64,000 bases of DNA from Cypionkella sp. Lineage in GTDB: Bacteria > Pseudomonadota > Alphaproteobacteria > Rhodobacterales > Rhodobacteraceae. A model generated the notes under the pieces. It searched no databases and was not told where the DNA came from. It saw nothing but the letters and a program-made list of their open reading frames with translations. The stretch is taken from positions 1-64,000 of the forward strand of contig JALOSF010000001.1 in assembly GCA_025458525.1 (NCBI GenBank), in the 5' to 3' direction. Positions 11,290-19,588 of this stretch are shown here, in pieces. How positions within the stretch are numbered: the first letter of the stretch is position 1; each line of letters starts with the position of its first letter. The translations under genes and the position numbers were made by a program.

Positions 11290-12057
11290 ATGCAGACTGT
11301 CGTGATCATGGGCTCCGGCCCCGGTGTTGTTGCTGCCAAAGGCTGGGACAAGGGCGCGTCACGCTTTGTGGCGATCAACAATGCCTGGCAGGTGCGGCCG
11401 GATTGGGACTATCTGATCCACCCCGATGACTTCCCGGCAGAGCGGCGGCCACAGACGGTGTTGCCCGGTCAGCAGATCGCCACATCGGCGGATTACGTGC
11501 CGGTGCAGAACAGCTTTGGCGGCTTTGTCTATGCCGGGGGCACGATGGCCTTTACCGCCGCCTATTGGGCCCTTCGGGTGCTGCGGCCCAAGGTGATCGG
11601 GATGATCGGTTGCGACATGGTCTATCCGGCCACCGGGCCGACCCATTTCTACGGCACCGGCACGGCAGACCCGCTGCGCGCCGATATCACCTTGCGCTCG
11701 CTGGAGGCGAAATCGGCACGATTCATGGTCTTGGCCGCGCGCGCGGGCTGTGCGGTGGTCAACCTGTCGGATGCGCCGCAAAGCCGGCTGATCTATCCGC
11801 GCGCGCGGCCGGGCGATCTGGCGCGCCAACGTCCGTTGACCTTTGCGCCACGGCTGACCGAGGCGGCACTCCACCGCGAGGCAGAGCTTGGCTATGTCGT
11901 GCCATCGGGCAAATACTGGAAAGAGGCCGATCGGTTCGACCCGGCCGAGGTGGACCGGGTCGATGCGATGTGGCTTGCGGCGGCGGGTGTCAGACCAGAC
12001 CTTCGCGCCGGAACAGATCTTGCAGATCCACCTCTGGCCTTGCGCCAAAATGGCTGA
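11290..12057 (+). CDS. Unknown protein with nucleotide-binding-like N-terminus (MptE/Maf-like)
   Basis: 255 residues, not firmly recognised. The N-terminus VVIMGSGPGVVAA and the following AINNAWQV...YLIHPDDFP recall the MptE-like/DUF115 and motility-accessory-factor group, in which a Rossmann-like domain handles sugar or pterin nucleotides. GGTMAFTAAYWALRVLRP and IGMIGCDMVYP are other conserved-looking blocks. It follows the sulfotransferase on the same strand after 64 bases, so a role in surface-glycan synthesis is plausible. Its last 68 bases overlap the convergent adenosine kinase gene. Confidence 0.55.
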   Translation: MQTVVIMGSGPGVVAAKGWDKGASRFVAINNAWQVRPDWDYLIHPDDFPAERRPQTVLPGQQIATSADYVPVQNSFGGFVYAGGTMAFTAAYWALRVLRPKVIGMIGCDMVYPATGPTHFYGTGTADPLRADITLRSLEAKSARFMVLAARAGCAVVNLSDAPQSRLIYPRARPGDLARQRPLTFAPRLTEAALHREAELGYVVPSGKYWKEADRFDPAEVDRVDAMWLAAAGVRPDLRAGTDLADPPLALRQNG

Positions 12058-12973
12058 TCACCTCTGCCGCCGCGACGCAGCCCATGCGCCCGGCGGTGGC
12101 CAGATCGGCGCCGGTCGCGATCCCGTAAATGAAGCCGGCGGCGAATTGGTCGCCCGCGCCGGTCGCATCCACAGGCACAACATGGCGCACCGGAACGGCC
12201 ACGTCCTGATCCCCGCTGACGATGACAACATCCTGACCTGAGCGGGTGCAGGCAATCAGCCCGATTTCACGCGATGCCTGTTCAAGCGCCGATGACAGAT
12301 CGGTCTGATACAGCGACGCCCATTCGTGTTCATTGCCGATCACGAAATCCAGCTCCTTGACCAGCCGCCGAAAATCGCCGCGATGCCGGTCCACGCAGAA
12401 TGGGTCGGACAGGCTTACCCCCGCACGTCCCCCGGACGCGCGGCACAGGCGGGCTGCACGCTCCAGCGCCTGCTTGCCCTTGTCCTTGTCGTAAAGATAC
12501 CCCTCGATGAACAGGATCTCGGTGCTGCCCGCCACATCGTCGGCCACATCATCGGGGCCGATTTCCGACGAAATCCCAAGATAGGTGTTCATCGAGCGTT
12601 CCCCGTCCGGCGAGACAAAGATCATGCTGCGCGAGGTCGGCAGTTCGCCGCCGGGGACCGGGCGATTGGGAAAGGCCGTGCCGCTTTCCACCAGGGACGA
12701 CTCGAAAAACCGCCCCAGGGCGTCGTCATGAACGCGGCCGATGAACGCCGTCTTGAGCCCAAGGTTGCCCAAGCCCGCAATCGTATTGCCCACCGATCCG
12801 CCGGGTGCCTGGGTCCGTTCCTTCATCGCGGCATAAAGCAGCTCGCCGCGCTCACGCTCCACCAGCTGCATGATGCCCTTTTCGATGCCCATCAGCTCCA
12901 GAAAGCTGTCATCAGCGGTGGTAATCACGTCAACGATGGCATTGCCGATGCCGACAGCCTGATAGGTTTTCAT
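11990..12973 (-). CDS. PfkB-family sugar/adenosine kinase
   Basis: 327-residue ribokinase-fold kinase. PfkB signatures: PGGSVGNTIAGLGNLG near the N-terminus and the catalytic VDATGAGDQFAAGFIYG near the C-terminus, with Asp as base. Rhodobacterales homologues are called adenosine kinase. The start at 12973 has an AGGAAAAG ribosome site and overlaps the stop of endonuclease III by 4 bases, so the two genes are translationally coupled. Substrate (adenosine or a sugar) is inferred. Confidence 0.85.
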   Translation of the reverse strand: MKTYQAVGIGNAIVDVITTADDSFLELMGIEKGIMQLVERERGELLYAAMKERTQAPGGSVGNTIAGLGNLGLKTAFIGRVHDDALGRFFESSLVESGTAFPNRPVPGGELPTSRSMIFVSPDGERSMNTYLGISSEIGPDDVADDVAGSTEILFIEGYLYDKDKGKQALERAARLCRASGGRAGVSLSDPFCVDRHRGDFRRLVKELDFVIGNEHEWASLYQTDLSSALEQASREIGLIACTRSGQDVVIVSGDQDVAVPVRHVVPVDATGAGDQFAAGFIYGIATGADLATAGRMGCVAAAEVISHFGARPEVDLQDLFRREGLV

Positions 12974-13614
12974 GTGGTCTTTTCCTCGTAAAGGCACCAG
13001 TCCCGGATCGGGCAGATCGGGCATTTGGGTTTGCGCGCGACGCAGATATACCGGCCATGCAGGATGAGCCAGTGGTGAGAATGCTGTTGAAAGGCGACGG
13101 GGACGTGGTCTTCCAGCGCCCTCTCGACGGCAAGTTCGTCACGGCCCGGCGCGATGCCGGTGCGGTTGCCGACCCGAAACACATGCGTGTCCACCGCATG
13201 CGCGGGATGGCCGAACCACATCTGCAAGACAACATTGGCGGTCTTGCGCCCGACACCGGGCAAGGATTGCAAGGCCGCGCGGCTGGAGGGCACCTCGCCA
13301 CCATACTGATCTTGCAAGATCTGGCTCAGTTTCATCACATTGCGCGCCTTGTTGCGAAACAGGCCGATCGTCTTGATGTGCTCGATCAGCCGCTCCTCTC
13401 CCAAGGCAAGCATTCTGGCCGGGGTATCCGCGATCTTGAACAGCTCTCGCGTGGCCTTGTTCACGCTGACATCGGTCGCCTGGGCCGAAAGTGCGACCGC
13501 CACCAGCAGCGTGTAGGCGTTCACATGTTCCAGCTCGCCCTTCGGCTCTGGCTCTGCGGCCTCGAACCGGGCAAAGACCGCCTGCATCTCTGGATAACTC
13601 AACTGTCTGACCAT
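12970..13614 (-). CDS. nth: Endonuclease III, base-excision repair DNA glycosylase
   Basis: 214-residue DNA glycosylase/AP lyase that removes oxidised pyrimidines. The helix-hairpin-helix LPGVGRKTANVVL carries the catalytic K124, the second catalytic residue is D142 (HAVDTHVFRV), and the C-terminal 4Fe-4S cluster has the spacing C191-x6-C198-x2-C201-x5-C207. The start at 13614 (MVRQLSYPEM) is more typical than the frame's upstream ATG at 13656. It heads a two-gene unit with the PfkB kinase and diverges from the AraC-Ogt gene, which is also a DNA-repair gene. Confidence 0.95.
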   Translation of the reverse strand: MVRQLSYPEMQAVFARFEAAEPEPKGELEHVNAYTLLVAVALSAQATDVSVNKATRELFKIADTPARMLALGEERLIEHIKTIGLFRNKARNVMKLSQILQDQYGGEVPSSRAALQSLPGVGRKTANVVLQMWFGHPAHAVDTHVFRVGNRTGIAPGRDELAVERALEDHVPVAFQQHSHHWLILHGRYICVARKPKCPICPIRDWCLYEEKTT

Positions 13615-13722
13615 GGGCCTTTGCACCACACTCTGCGCCGCCTCGCAAGCATGCAAAACCGCAGGAAACGGGTCGCAAAGCCGCAGGGACAGGCATAAGT
13701 TCGGCCCAAGGGAGGTGGTCCG

Positions 13723-14604
13723 ATGTCAGACCTGTCACCAGACTATCATTACAACGTCATCGGCCGCGCCATCCGCGAGATCGATGCCGCCGGGCCGGGC
13801 CTGACGCTGGACGGGCTCGCCGCCCGCATGGGGATGAGCGCGGCCCATTTTCAGCGCGTGTTTTCGGCTTGGGTCGGCGTCAGCCCGAAGCGGTATCAGC
13901 AATATCTGACGCTGGATCACGCCAAGACCCTGCTGGCCAACCGCCACACCACCCTGGCCGCCGCCGAAGGCGCAGGCCTGTCCGGCTCGGGGCGGCTGCA
14001 TGATCTGTTCCTGACGTGGGAGTCGATGACGCCCGGTGATTTTGCCCGCGCCGGAGACGGATTGACCATTCGCCACGGTTGGTTTGACAGCCCCTTTGGC
14101 CCGGCGCTGGTGATGGGCACCGACCGCGGGATCTGTGGCATCGGCTTTGCCGCCGATCTGGGCAAAGAGGCGACCTTTGACGATCTGGCACAGCGTTGGC
14201 CCAAGGCGCGGTTTGTTGCGGACGCGCCGGCACTGTCCCCTTGGGCCATGCATGCCTTTGGCGCAAGGCCCGGGCAGAACGCGCAAACGCCCCTGTTCCT
14301 GATCGGCGCGCCCTTCCAGATCAAGGTCTGGGAGGCGCTGCTGCGCATCCCGTCAGGCCATGTGACAACCTACAGCGACATCGCCACGGTGATCGGCCAT
14401 CCAAAGGCGGTGCGTGCAGTGGGAACGGCGGTGGGGCGCAATCCGATCAGCCTGCTGATCCCCTGCCATCGGGCGCTGCGCAAAAGCGGTGCGCTTGGCG
14501 GCTATCATTGGGGTTTGCCGGTCAAGCGTGCGATGCTCGCGCACGAATCCGCGCGTGCCGATGCGATGGCGCCCGAAAACCTTGTGCCAAACACCGCAAC
14601 GTGA
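13723..14604 (+). CDS. AraC-type helix-turn-helix fused to O6-methylguanine-DNA methyltransferase
   Basis: 293 residues. An N-terminal AraC helix-turn-helix (LTLDGLAARMGMSAAHFQRVF...GVSPKRYQQYL) is joined to an Ogt domain that ends in the methyl-acceptor motif LLIPCHRALRKSGALGGY (C248). This is Ada without the N-terminal zinc/phosphotriester-sensing domain. It should repair O6-alkylguanine directly and may bind DNA. GGGAGGTGG precedes the ATG. Such short Ada forms are common in alphaproteobacteria. Confidence 0.9.
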   Translation: MSDLSPDYHYNVIGRAIREIDAAGPGLTLDGLAARMGMSAAHFQRVFSAWVGVSPKRYQQYLTLDHAKTLLANRHTTLAAAEGAGLSGSGRLHDLFLTWESMTPGDFARAGDGLTIRHGWFDSPFGPALVMGTDRGICGIGFAADLGKEATFDDLAQRWPKARFVADAPALSPWAMHAFGARPGQNAQTPLFLIGAPFQIKVWEALLRIPSGHVTTYSDIATVIGHPKAVRAVGTAVGRNPISLLIPCHRALRKSGALGGYHWGLPVKRAMLAHESARADAMAPENLVPNTAT

Positions 14605-14721
14605 TGCGCGAAAATTTGCCCAATCGCGATGGGAACTGTTTGGCGGGCAAATGCGTTGATATAAGGCGCAGGCAGCATGCGGGTCAGACCCGCGGCGCAC
14701 AGCATTCATGAGGCGGCAGAG

Positions 14722-15378
14722 ATGATCTTCAAGACCCCCCTTCTTCTTTCCGCGGCATCGCTTCTGGCTTTGACCGCATGTGTTGACCCCAACGCATACC
14801 CCGACAATCCGAACGCACGCGCGCAATCGGGCGCCATCATCGGCGGTCTGGCGGGGGCTCTGGCTGGGGCAAGCTCGGGCGGCGATGACCGTCTGGCCAA
14901 AGCCGTGGTCGGCGGGGCGCTGGGGGCTGCGGCCGGCGGCGTGATCGGCGCCACGCTTGACCGTCAGGCTGCCGAACTGCGCGGGTCGATCAACAACCCC
15001 AATGTCACTGTCACCAACAATGGCCAGTTCCTGACCGTGAACCTGCCGCAGGATCTGCTGTTCGCGGTGGACAGCACCGCCCTGCGCCCCGACCTGCGCG
15101 CCGATCTTGCCACTGTCGCCCAAAGCCTGATCCGCTATCCCAACAGCCGGATCGAGGTGATCGGGCATACCGACAACACCGGCTCGGCGGCCTATAACTA
15201 CGATCTGTCGCAGCGCCGCGCTGCCGCGGTGTCGTCTGTGCTGACCCAAAACGGCGTGCCCTTCGGGCGGATCACCAACATTGGTCGCGGCTTTGACCAG
15301 CCGATCGCCTCGAACGCCACACCGCAGGGCCGTGCGCAAAACCGCCGCGTGGAAATCATCATCCGGCCGACGCAGTAA
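14722..15378 (+). CDS. OmpA-family outer-membrane lipoprotein
   Basis: 218 residues with a lipoprotein signal ending LLALTAC (lipidated C20). Next comes a glycine-rich zipper-like segment (GAIIGGLAGALAG...GGALGAAAGGVIGA) and a C-terminal OmpA peptidoglycan-binding domain (IEVIGHTDNTGSAAYNYDLSQRRAAAV ... RAQNRRVEI as separate blocks). It probably anchors the outer membrane to peptidoglycan. The start at 14722 is set by the signal peptide; a longer frame begins at 14677. A small hairpin, GCGGGT/ACCCGC, sits at 14679-14693 in the leader. Confidence 0.9.
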   Translation: MIFKTPLLLSAASLLALTACVDPNAYPDNPNARAQSGAIIGGLAGALAGASSGGDDRLAKAVVGGALGAAAGGVIGATLDRQAAELRGSINNPNVTVTNNGQFLTVNLPQDLLFAVDSTALRPDLRADLATVAQSLIRYPNSRIEVIGHTDNTGSAAYNYDLSQRRAAAVSSVLTQNGVPFGRITNIGRGFDQPIASNATPQGRAQNRRVEIIIRPTQ

Positions 15379-15400
15379 ACACCTGACGCCACAGTCCGTT

Positions 15401-15430
15401 CGGGCCGCCCCTTGCCGGGCGGCCCTTTTC
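15401..15430 (+). terminator. Intrinsic terminator after the OmpA lipoprotein
   Basis: GGGCCGCCC and GGGCGGCCC arms around a short loop followed by TTTT. It lies about 25 bases after the stop codon. Confidence 0.85.
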
Positions 15431-15520
15431 GTTGGCGCGGACGGGGCGCGCGCAGATTGGCCTTGAGTGCGCCCTGTCGTGGTCATAGATTTTGACCAAT
15501 ACTGACAGGTGGCGGTTTTC

Positions 15521-16288
15521 ATGCCTTTTACCAAGATCCAGACAGAAAAGCTCTCGCAGTCGGTCGTGCGCCAGATCGAGCAACTGATCCTGCGCGGCAT
15601 CCTGCGCCCGGGCGAACGCCTGCCATCGGAGCGGGAGTTGTCGGACAGGCTGGGTGTATCGCGGCCTTCGTTGCGCGATGCGGTTGCCGAATTGCAGGAC
15701 CGCGGCCTGCTGATCAGTCGCGCAGGTGCCGGCATCTATGTGGCAGAGGTGCTCGGCTCGGCGTTTTCCGCGGCGCTGGTGCAGCTTTTTGCAACGCATG
15801 ACGAGGCGGTTTTCGACTACATCGCCTTTCGCCGCGATCTAGAAGGTCTTGCGGCCGAACGTGCCGCCCGGCTTGCATCAGACACCGATCTGAAGGTGGT
15901 CGCCGCGATCTTTCACAAGATGGAGACGGCGCATCTGAAACGCGACCCGACCGACGAGGCGGGGCTGGATGCCGAATTCCATCTCTCGATCATCGAAGCC
16001 AGCCATAATGTGGTGATGCTGCACATGATGCGGTCGATGTATGACCTGCTGCGACAGGGTGTCTTTTACAATCGGCAGATGATGTTCAAGAACCGCGTCA
16101 CGCGCGACATGCTGTTGGATCAGCATCGCGCGATCAACGACGGGCTGCAAGCGCGCGATCCTTCGGCAGCCCGCGCGGCGGTCGAGGCGCATCTGACCTA
16201 TGTCGAACAATCGCTGGCGGATCAGATCAAGGCAGACCGCAACGAGGCAATCGCGCGGCAACGCTTCGAGCATGAATTGCGCAGATAA
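15521..16288 (+). CDS. FadR-subfamily GntR transcriptional regulator
   Basis: 255 residues: an N-terminal winged helix (LILRGILRPGERLPSERELSDRLGVSRPSLRDAV in parts) and a C-terminal all-helical FadR/FCD effector domain with metal-binding-type residues (DLEGLAAERAA, FHLSIIEASHN, HRAINDGLQ). Members of this branch control uptake or oxidation of organic acids such as lactate, glycolate or pyruvate. The ATG at 15521 has an AGGTGG site; a GTG at 15509 in the same frame is less likely. It is flanked by terminators on both sides, so the target is probably elsewhere. Confidence 0.85.
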   Translation: MPFTKIQTEKLSQSVVRQIEQLILRGILRPGERLPSERELSDRLGVSRPSLRDAVAELQDRGLLISRAGAGIYVAEVLGSAFSAALVQLFATHDEAVFDYIAFRRDLEGLAAERAARLASDTDLKVVAAIFHKMETAHLKRDPTDEAGLDAEFHLSIIEASHNVVMLHMMRSMYDLLRQGVFYNRQMMFKNRVTRDMLLDQHRAINDGLQARDPSAARAAVEAHLTYVEQSLADQIKADRNEAIARQRFEHELRR

Positions 16289-16289
16289 A

Positions 16290-16313
16290 AAAACCGGCCC
16301 AAAGGCCGGTTTT
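16290..16313. terminator. Bidirectional terminator between gntR and atpF
   Basis: AAAACCGGCC/GGCCGGTTTT arms around a 4-base loop give a T-run on either strand, placed between two convergent genes. Confidence 0.9.
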
Positions 16314-16337
16314 CTGGGTGCTTTTGCCTGATCGCCG

Positions 16338-16895
16338 TCAATGCAACTTGGCATCGACCTGCTTGATGGCCGCGTCGATAGAGCTTTTCGCCCCTTCTTC
16401 GGTCATCTGCTTGGCCAGAACTTCACCGGCGGCTGCGACCGCGATGGAAATCGCCTGCTCGCGCACCGCGCGGACGGCCGAATTCTCGGCGGCCTGGATC
16501 TGTTCCTCGGCCGCAGCAAGGCGGCGCGCGATCGACAGCTTCATATCGGCCTTTGCTTGCGCGGCAGCGGCTTCTGCCTCTGCCTTGGCGGCGGCAACGA
16601 TCCGGTCGGACTGTTCCTTGACCTCTTTCTGCTTGCGCTCATACGAGGACAGCAGAGCCTTGGCTTCCTCGCGAAGCGCGCGGGCTTCTTCCAGATCGGC
16701 CTTGATCTGAAGCGCGCGGGCATCCAGCATCGACACGATCTTTCCCGGCACCTTGTAGTAGATCAAGATCCCGATAAAGACGAGGAAAGCAATCGTCACG
16801 ACAAAGTCGGTGTTGCGCAAGCTGAAGAACGGGCCGCTTGCGGCAAGCGCAGGGCTGGACATCAGGGCCAGAAAAACTGCGGTCAATCTGGTCAT
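16338..16895 (-). CDS. atpF: ATP synthase F0 subunit b
   Basis: 185 residues. A signal-like N-terminus (VFLALMSSPALAAS) and one membrane helix (VVTIAFLVFIGILIYYKV) are followed by a long charged coiled-coil stalk rich in Ala, Glu and Lys. It forms the peripheral stator stalk with b'. Last gene of the F0 operon, 4 bases after the b' gene. A bidirectional terminator follows. Confidence 0.95.
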   Translation of the reverse strand: MTRLTAVFLALMSSPALAASGPFFSLRNTDFVVTIAFLVFIGILIYYKVPGKIVSMLDARALQIKADLEEARALREEAKALLSSYERKQKEVKEQSDRIVAAAKAEAEAAAAQAKADMKLSIARRLAAAEEQIQAAENSAVRAVREQAISIAVAAAGEVLAKQMTEEGAKSSIDAAIKQVDAKLH

Positions 16896-16899
16896 CGCA

Positions 16900-17469
16900 T
16901 CACCCTTTCAGCCGGGCGGAAACCGCCGCAGTGACGGCCCGCGCGTCGGCGTTTCCGCCCAGCGCCAGCACGAGTTCCTTGGCCGTGTCCTTGGCCACGA
17001 TCGTCACGGCATCCATCGCACCTGCGCGGATCTCGGCGATGCGCGCCTCGGACTCGGCGGATTTGGCGGCGATATCCGCATCTGCCTTGGCCAGGGCCGC
17101 ATCCAGTTCTTTCTGGATTTCGGCTTTGGCATCGGCCACGATCTTGTTGGCATTGGCGCGGGCCTGCACCAAAGCCTCGTTATAGGCGCGCTCGGCTTCG
17201 ACCGCGCGCAATTTCAGTTCCTCGGCGGCGGCCAGATCATTCGAGATCGTGCCCTGACGTTCCGCCAGAACCGATCCGATCCGCGGCAAGGCGATGCGCG
17301 ACAGCACGAAATAGATCACGACCAGCGTAACGACCAGCCAGAACACCTGGTTCGGCATCCAGTCGACGCAAAGTTGCGGCATGCCGATGGCGCTGCCATT
17401 CGCCCCGACGCAGGCACCCGCCTCGGCGGCGCTGTGCGCGGCATCGGCTGCGGTTGTTTCAGTAGCCAT
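16900..17469 (-). CDS. atpX: ATP synthase F0 subunit b'
   Basis: 189 residues. After an Ala-rich N-terminus of about 30 residues comes one membrane segment ([21 protein letters not shown]) and a long coiled coil. This second, diverged b subunit is typical of photosynthetic bacteria and their Rhodobacterales relatives and pairs with b in the stator. ATG at 17469 has a GGAGG site. The presence of b and b' side by side supports the taxonomic placement. Confidence 0.93.
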   Translation of the reverse strand: MATETTAADAAHSAAEAGACVGANGSAIGMPQLCVDWMPNQVFWLVVTLVVIYFVLSRIALPRIGSVLAERQGTISNDLAAAEELKLRAVEAERAYNEALVQARANANKIVADAKAEIQKELDAALAKADADIAAKSAESEARIAEIRAGAMDAVTIVAKDTAKELVLALGGNADARAVTAAVSARLKG

Positions 17470-17553
17470 TATGTCCTCCGTCGGACCCTTCTAAACCCAA
17501 GGGGGCAGCGCCGAAGCGCTGCACCCCTACCACGCAAGATGTCGCGGGTCAGT

Positions 17554-17793
17554 TCAGGCCGCGAACATCAGCAGAAGGGCGACGAGGAAGGCGAAGATGC
17601 CCAGAGCTTCGGCGAAGGCCAGACCGATGAACAGGGTCGCGGTTTGCGACGAGGCTGCCGACGGGTTGCGCAGAGCCCCTGCGAGGTAGTTGGCGGCCAC
17701 GTTGCCCACGCCGACGGCGGCAATGCCTGCGCCGATAGCGGCAATACCAGCGCCGATGAATTTGCCGAGTGCTGCTGCTGCTGCGAGTTCCAT
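17554..17793 (-). CDS. atpE: ATP synthase F0 subunit c
   Basis: 79-residue two-helix proteolipid of the rotor ring. It has the glycine-rich first helix ([18 protein letters not shown]), the polar loop LRNPSA and the proton-carrying E62 in [10 protein letters not shown]. The start at 17793 ([10 protein letters not shown]) follows AAGGAG at good spacing; the frame runs on upstream without a better start. The spacing pattern is that of a proton-type, not sodium-type, ring as far as the residues show. Confidence 0.96.
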   Translation of the reverse strand: MELAAAAALGKFIGAGIAAIGAGIAAVGVGNVAANYLAGALRNPSAASSQTATLFIGLAFAEALGIFAFLVALLLMFAA

Positions 17794-17845
17794 GTTGATG
17801 CTCCTTACGATGGAATGGGGGTTATAGAGGACCTGAGCCGCCCGA

Positions 17846-18601
17846 TCAGTGGGCCGGATGCAGGGCATCCTTGAGATAGACACAGGTCAGGATGGTAAAG
17901 ACGTAAGCCTGGATCACAGCCACCAGCACTTCGAGCGCATAGATCGCGGTGATGGCAAGGATCGAGACGGGGGCAATCACGGCGATGCCGGCAAAGGCGG
18001 CAAAGACCTTGACCACCGCGTGACCGGCCGTGATGTTCCCGGCAAGACGGATGGAATGGCTGACCGGGCGCACGAAGTAGGAAATCACTTCGATGACCGC
18101 GATGATCGGGCGCAGGAACAGGGGCGCATCCTTCATCCAGAACATGCCGAGGAAGGCAGCGCCGTTCTTGACGAAACCGATCACGGTCACGGCGATGAAC
18201 ACGCCAAAGCCCAACACAGCCGTCACGGCGATTTGCGAAGTCGGCGCGAATGCCTTGGGGATCAGCGCCAGCATGTTCGAGAAGAACACGAACAGGAACA
18301 GGGTCATGATCCACGGGAAATACTTCACCCCGTCATGGCCCGTCACATCTTCGACCATCTTGTAGATGAAGCCGTAGAACACCTCGGCCACCGATTGGAC
18401 GCGGGTCGGGATGATGGCGCGGCCACGGGTGCCAAGCACGAACAGCGCCACGACACACAGCAGCGCGATCATCATCCAGAGCGTCGCATTGGTTGGCGTG
18501 TACCACATGACCGGGCCGTCGCCGAACAAGGGCTTTACGATGAACTGGTCCATCGGGTGGAATACCAAGCCCGTGCCTGCACCATCTGCTTCCGTTGCCA
18601 C
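17846..18601 (-). CDS. atpB: ATP synthase F0 subunit a
   Basis: 251-residue multi-pass membrane protein forming the proton half-channels. The essential Arg lies in [18 protein letters not shown], a form usual in Rhodobacterales. The start is a GTG at 18601 preceded by GAGGGAAG. It follows atpI after one base, indicating coupling, and precedes atpE. Confidence 0.95.
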   Translation of the reverse strand: MATEADGAGTGLVFHPMDQFIVKPLFGDGPVMWYTPTNATLWMMIALLCVVALFVLGTRGRAIIPTRVQSVAEVFYGFIYKMVEDVTGHDGVKYFPWIMTLFLFVFFSNMLALIPKAFAPTSQIAVTAVLGFGVFIAVTVIGFVKNGAAFLGMFWMKDAPLFLRPIIAVIEVISYFVRPVSHSIRLAGNITAGHAVVKVFAAFAGIAVIAPVSILAITAIYALEVLVAVIQAYVFTILTCVYLKDALHPAH

Positions 18602-18602
18602 G

Positions 18603-18941
18603 TCAGTCTTCCCTCTTTTCGGCTGCGTCCAGGGCCAGCCGTCGTTCCTGCACTTCGTTCGCCGACCGCAGCATGGTTTTCACCCCCGCAGCCAGACCGA
18701 ACCCGATGAACAGCACCAGAAACAGCGGCATGGTCCCGAAAAGATGGTCCAGCCCGTATCCGATGCCGAAACCGATCAACAGACCGGCCACAAGCTCTAT
18801 CACCATCCGCCAGGCCAGTTGCGCCTGGGAATAGTCTTTCTTCATATGAGGCTCCGGCGCTGCCGCGGCTTTCGCCTTTGCAATCCGGGCCTCAAGCGCC
18901 TTTAGCCGGGCGTCTTCGGACGGATCGTGCGGGTCGGACAC
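18603..18941 (-). CDS. atpI: AtpI, ATP synthase assembly-type protein
   Basis: 112 residues: a charged N-terminus ([17 protein letters not shown]), then two membrane helices with [16 protein letters not shown] between them. AtpI helps c-ring assembly and may carry magnesium. I chose the GTG at 18941 ([14 protein letters not shown] after initiation) because it matches the family's N-terminus and has AAGG just upstream. An ATG 15 bases farther out, at 18956, has no ribosome site. First gene of the F0 operon. Confidence 0.85.
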   Translation of the reverse strand: MSDPHDPSEDARLKALEARIAKAKAAAAPEPHMKKDYSQAQLAWRMVIELVAGLLIGFGIGYGLDHLFGTMPLFLVLFIGFGLAAGVKTMLRSANEVQERRLALDAAEKRED

Positions 18942-19031
18942 CTGCCTTGCCCCCATGAAGATGGTTGCCGTGGTGCTACTGTCAGCGCGCATCCGAGTCA
19001 AGCAGGCAGAGGCTTTGGAATTTCGTCATCA

Positions 19032-19047
19032 AATCAAACGCTTGATT
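19032..19047. promoter_or_regulatory. Inverted repeat AATCAA-N4-TTGATT between atpI and arsR
   Basis: Six-base perfect arms with a 4-base spacer, 91 bases upstream of atpI. It shares the TCAA...TTGA ends with the two sites nearer arsR but has shorter spacing, so it may be a weaker or unrelated site. Confidence 0.4.
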
Positions 19048-19103
19048 AGAAAGCTGCTGCGACAGATTGGCCAACTCGGCCCCTTTGGCGCGAAAGGGCA
19101 TAT

Positions 19104-19119
19104 TCAACTGATCAGTTGA
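19104..19119. promoter_or_regulatory. Perfect 16-base palindrome, putative ArsR operator 1
   Basis: TCAACTGATCAGTTGA is fully self-complementary. It lies 94 bases before the chosen arsR start. Its end sequences and spacing match the second site at 19164-19179. Confidence 0.6.
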
Positions 19120-19163
19120 TTTTGCCAGCACCTTGCTTTGCGCCCTGCGCCGGGGCCAAACCA

Positions 19164-19179
19164 TCAACCGAATGGTTGA
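19164..19179. promoter_or_regulatory. Putative ArsR operator 2
   Basis: TCAACCGAATGGTTGA has 6-base perfect arms and a 4-base centre. Its centre is exactly 60 bases from the centre of operator 1. It probably overlaps the arsR promoter, as expected for autorepression. Confidence 0.65.
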
Positions 19180-19212
19180 CCTTTTTCGGCCATCATGCCC
19201 ATGGTTTGCGCT

Positions 19213-19572
19213 ATGACCGACACGCTTTCCCCCGTCTTTGCCGCGCTTGCCGATCCGACCCGGCGGGCCATTCTTGGCATGTTGCTGGAAGACGACATGG
19301 CGGTGACGGATGTGGCGGCCCCCTTTCAGATGAGCCTCGCGGCCATTTCAAAGCACCTCACCGTTCTGACCGACGCCGGATTGATCAGCCGCGAAAAGCG
19401 CGGGCGGGTGATCTGGTGCAAGCTGGAGCCAGACGCGCTGCGCGCCGCAAGCGTCTGGATGCAGGGCTTCGGGCAGTTCGAGCCGGTTGATCTTGACGCG
19501 TTTGAACGATTTCTGGAAGGCGAGCTGGCCGAAGCCGACCCCGAGGCGCCGCCCCCGTCAGGATCGGCGTGA
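19213..19572 (+). CDS. ArsR-family winged-helix regulator
   Basis: 119 residues. LSPVFAALADPTRRAILGML begins the fold, and the recognition helix is MSLAAISKHLTVLTDAGLI. No metal-binding ELCVCDL-type motif is present, so this is not a classic metal sensor; it looks like the group that pairs with SRPBCC/AHSA1 proteins, but no such gene is adjacent. Three in-frame ATGs (19195, 19201, 19213) lack a clear ribosome site; 19213 fits the family N-terminus. It is divergent from atpI and followed, convergently, by malonyl-CoA synthetase. Confidence 0.8.
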   Translation: MTDTLSPVFAALADPTRRAILGMLLEDDMAVTDVAAPFQMSLAAISKHLTVLTDAGLISREKRGRVIWCKLEPDALRAASVWMQGFGQFEPVDLDAFERFLEGELAEADPEAPPPSGSA

Positions 19573-19588
19573 CCAGCGACCACGGCAT

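Noticed and set aside
15401..16313. A mobile element or integration site near the FadR-type regulator.
   Set aside because: The inverted repeats there are ordinary terminators; no transposase, integrase or target duplication is seen anywhere in the window.
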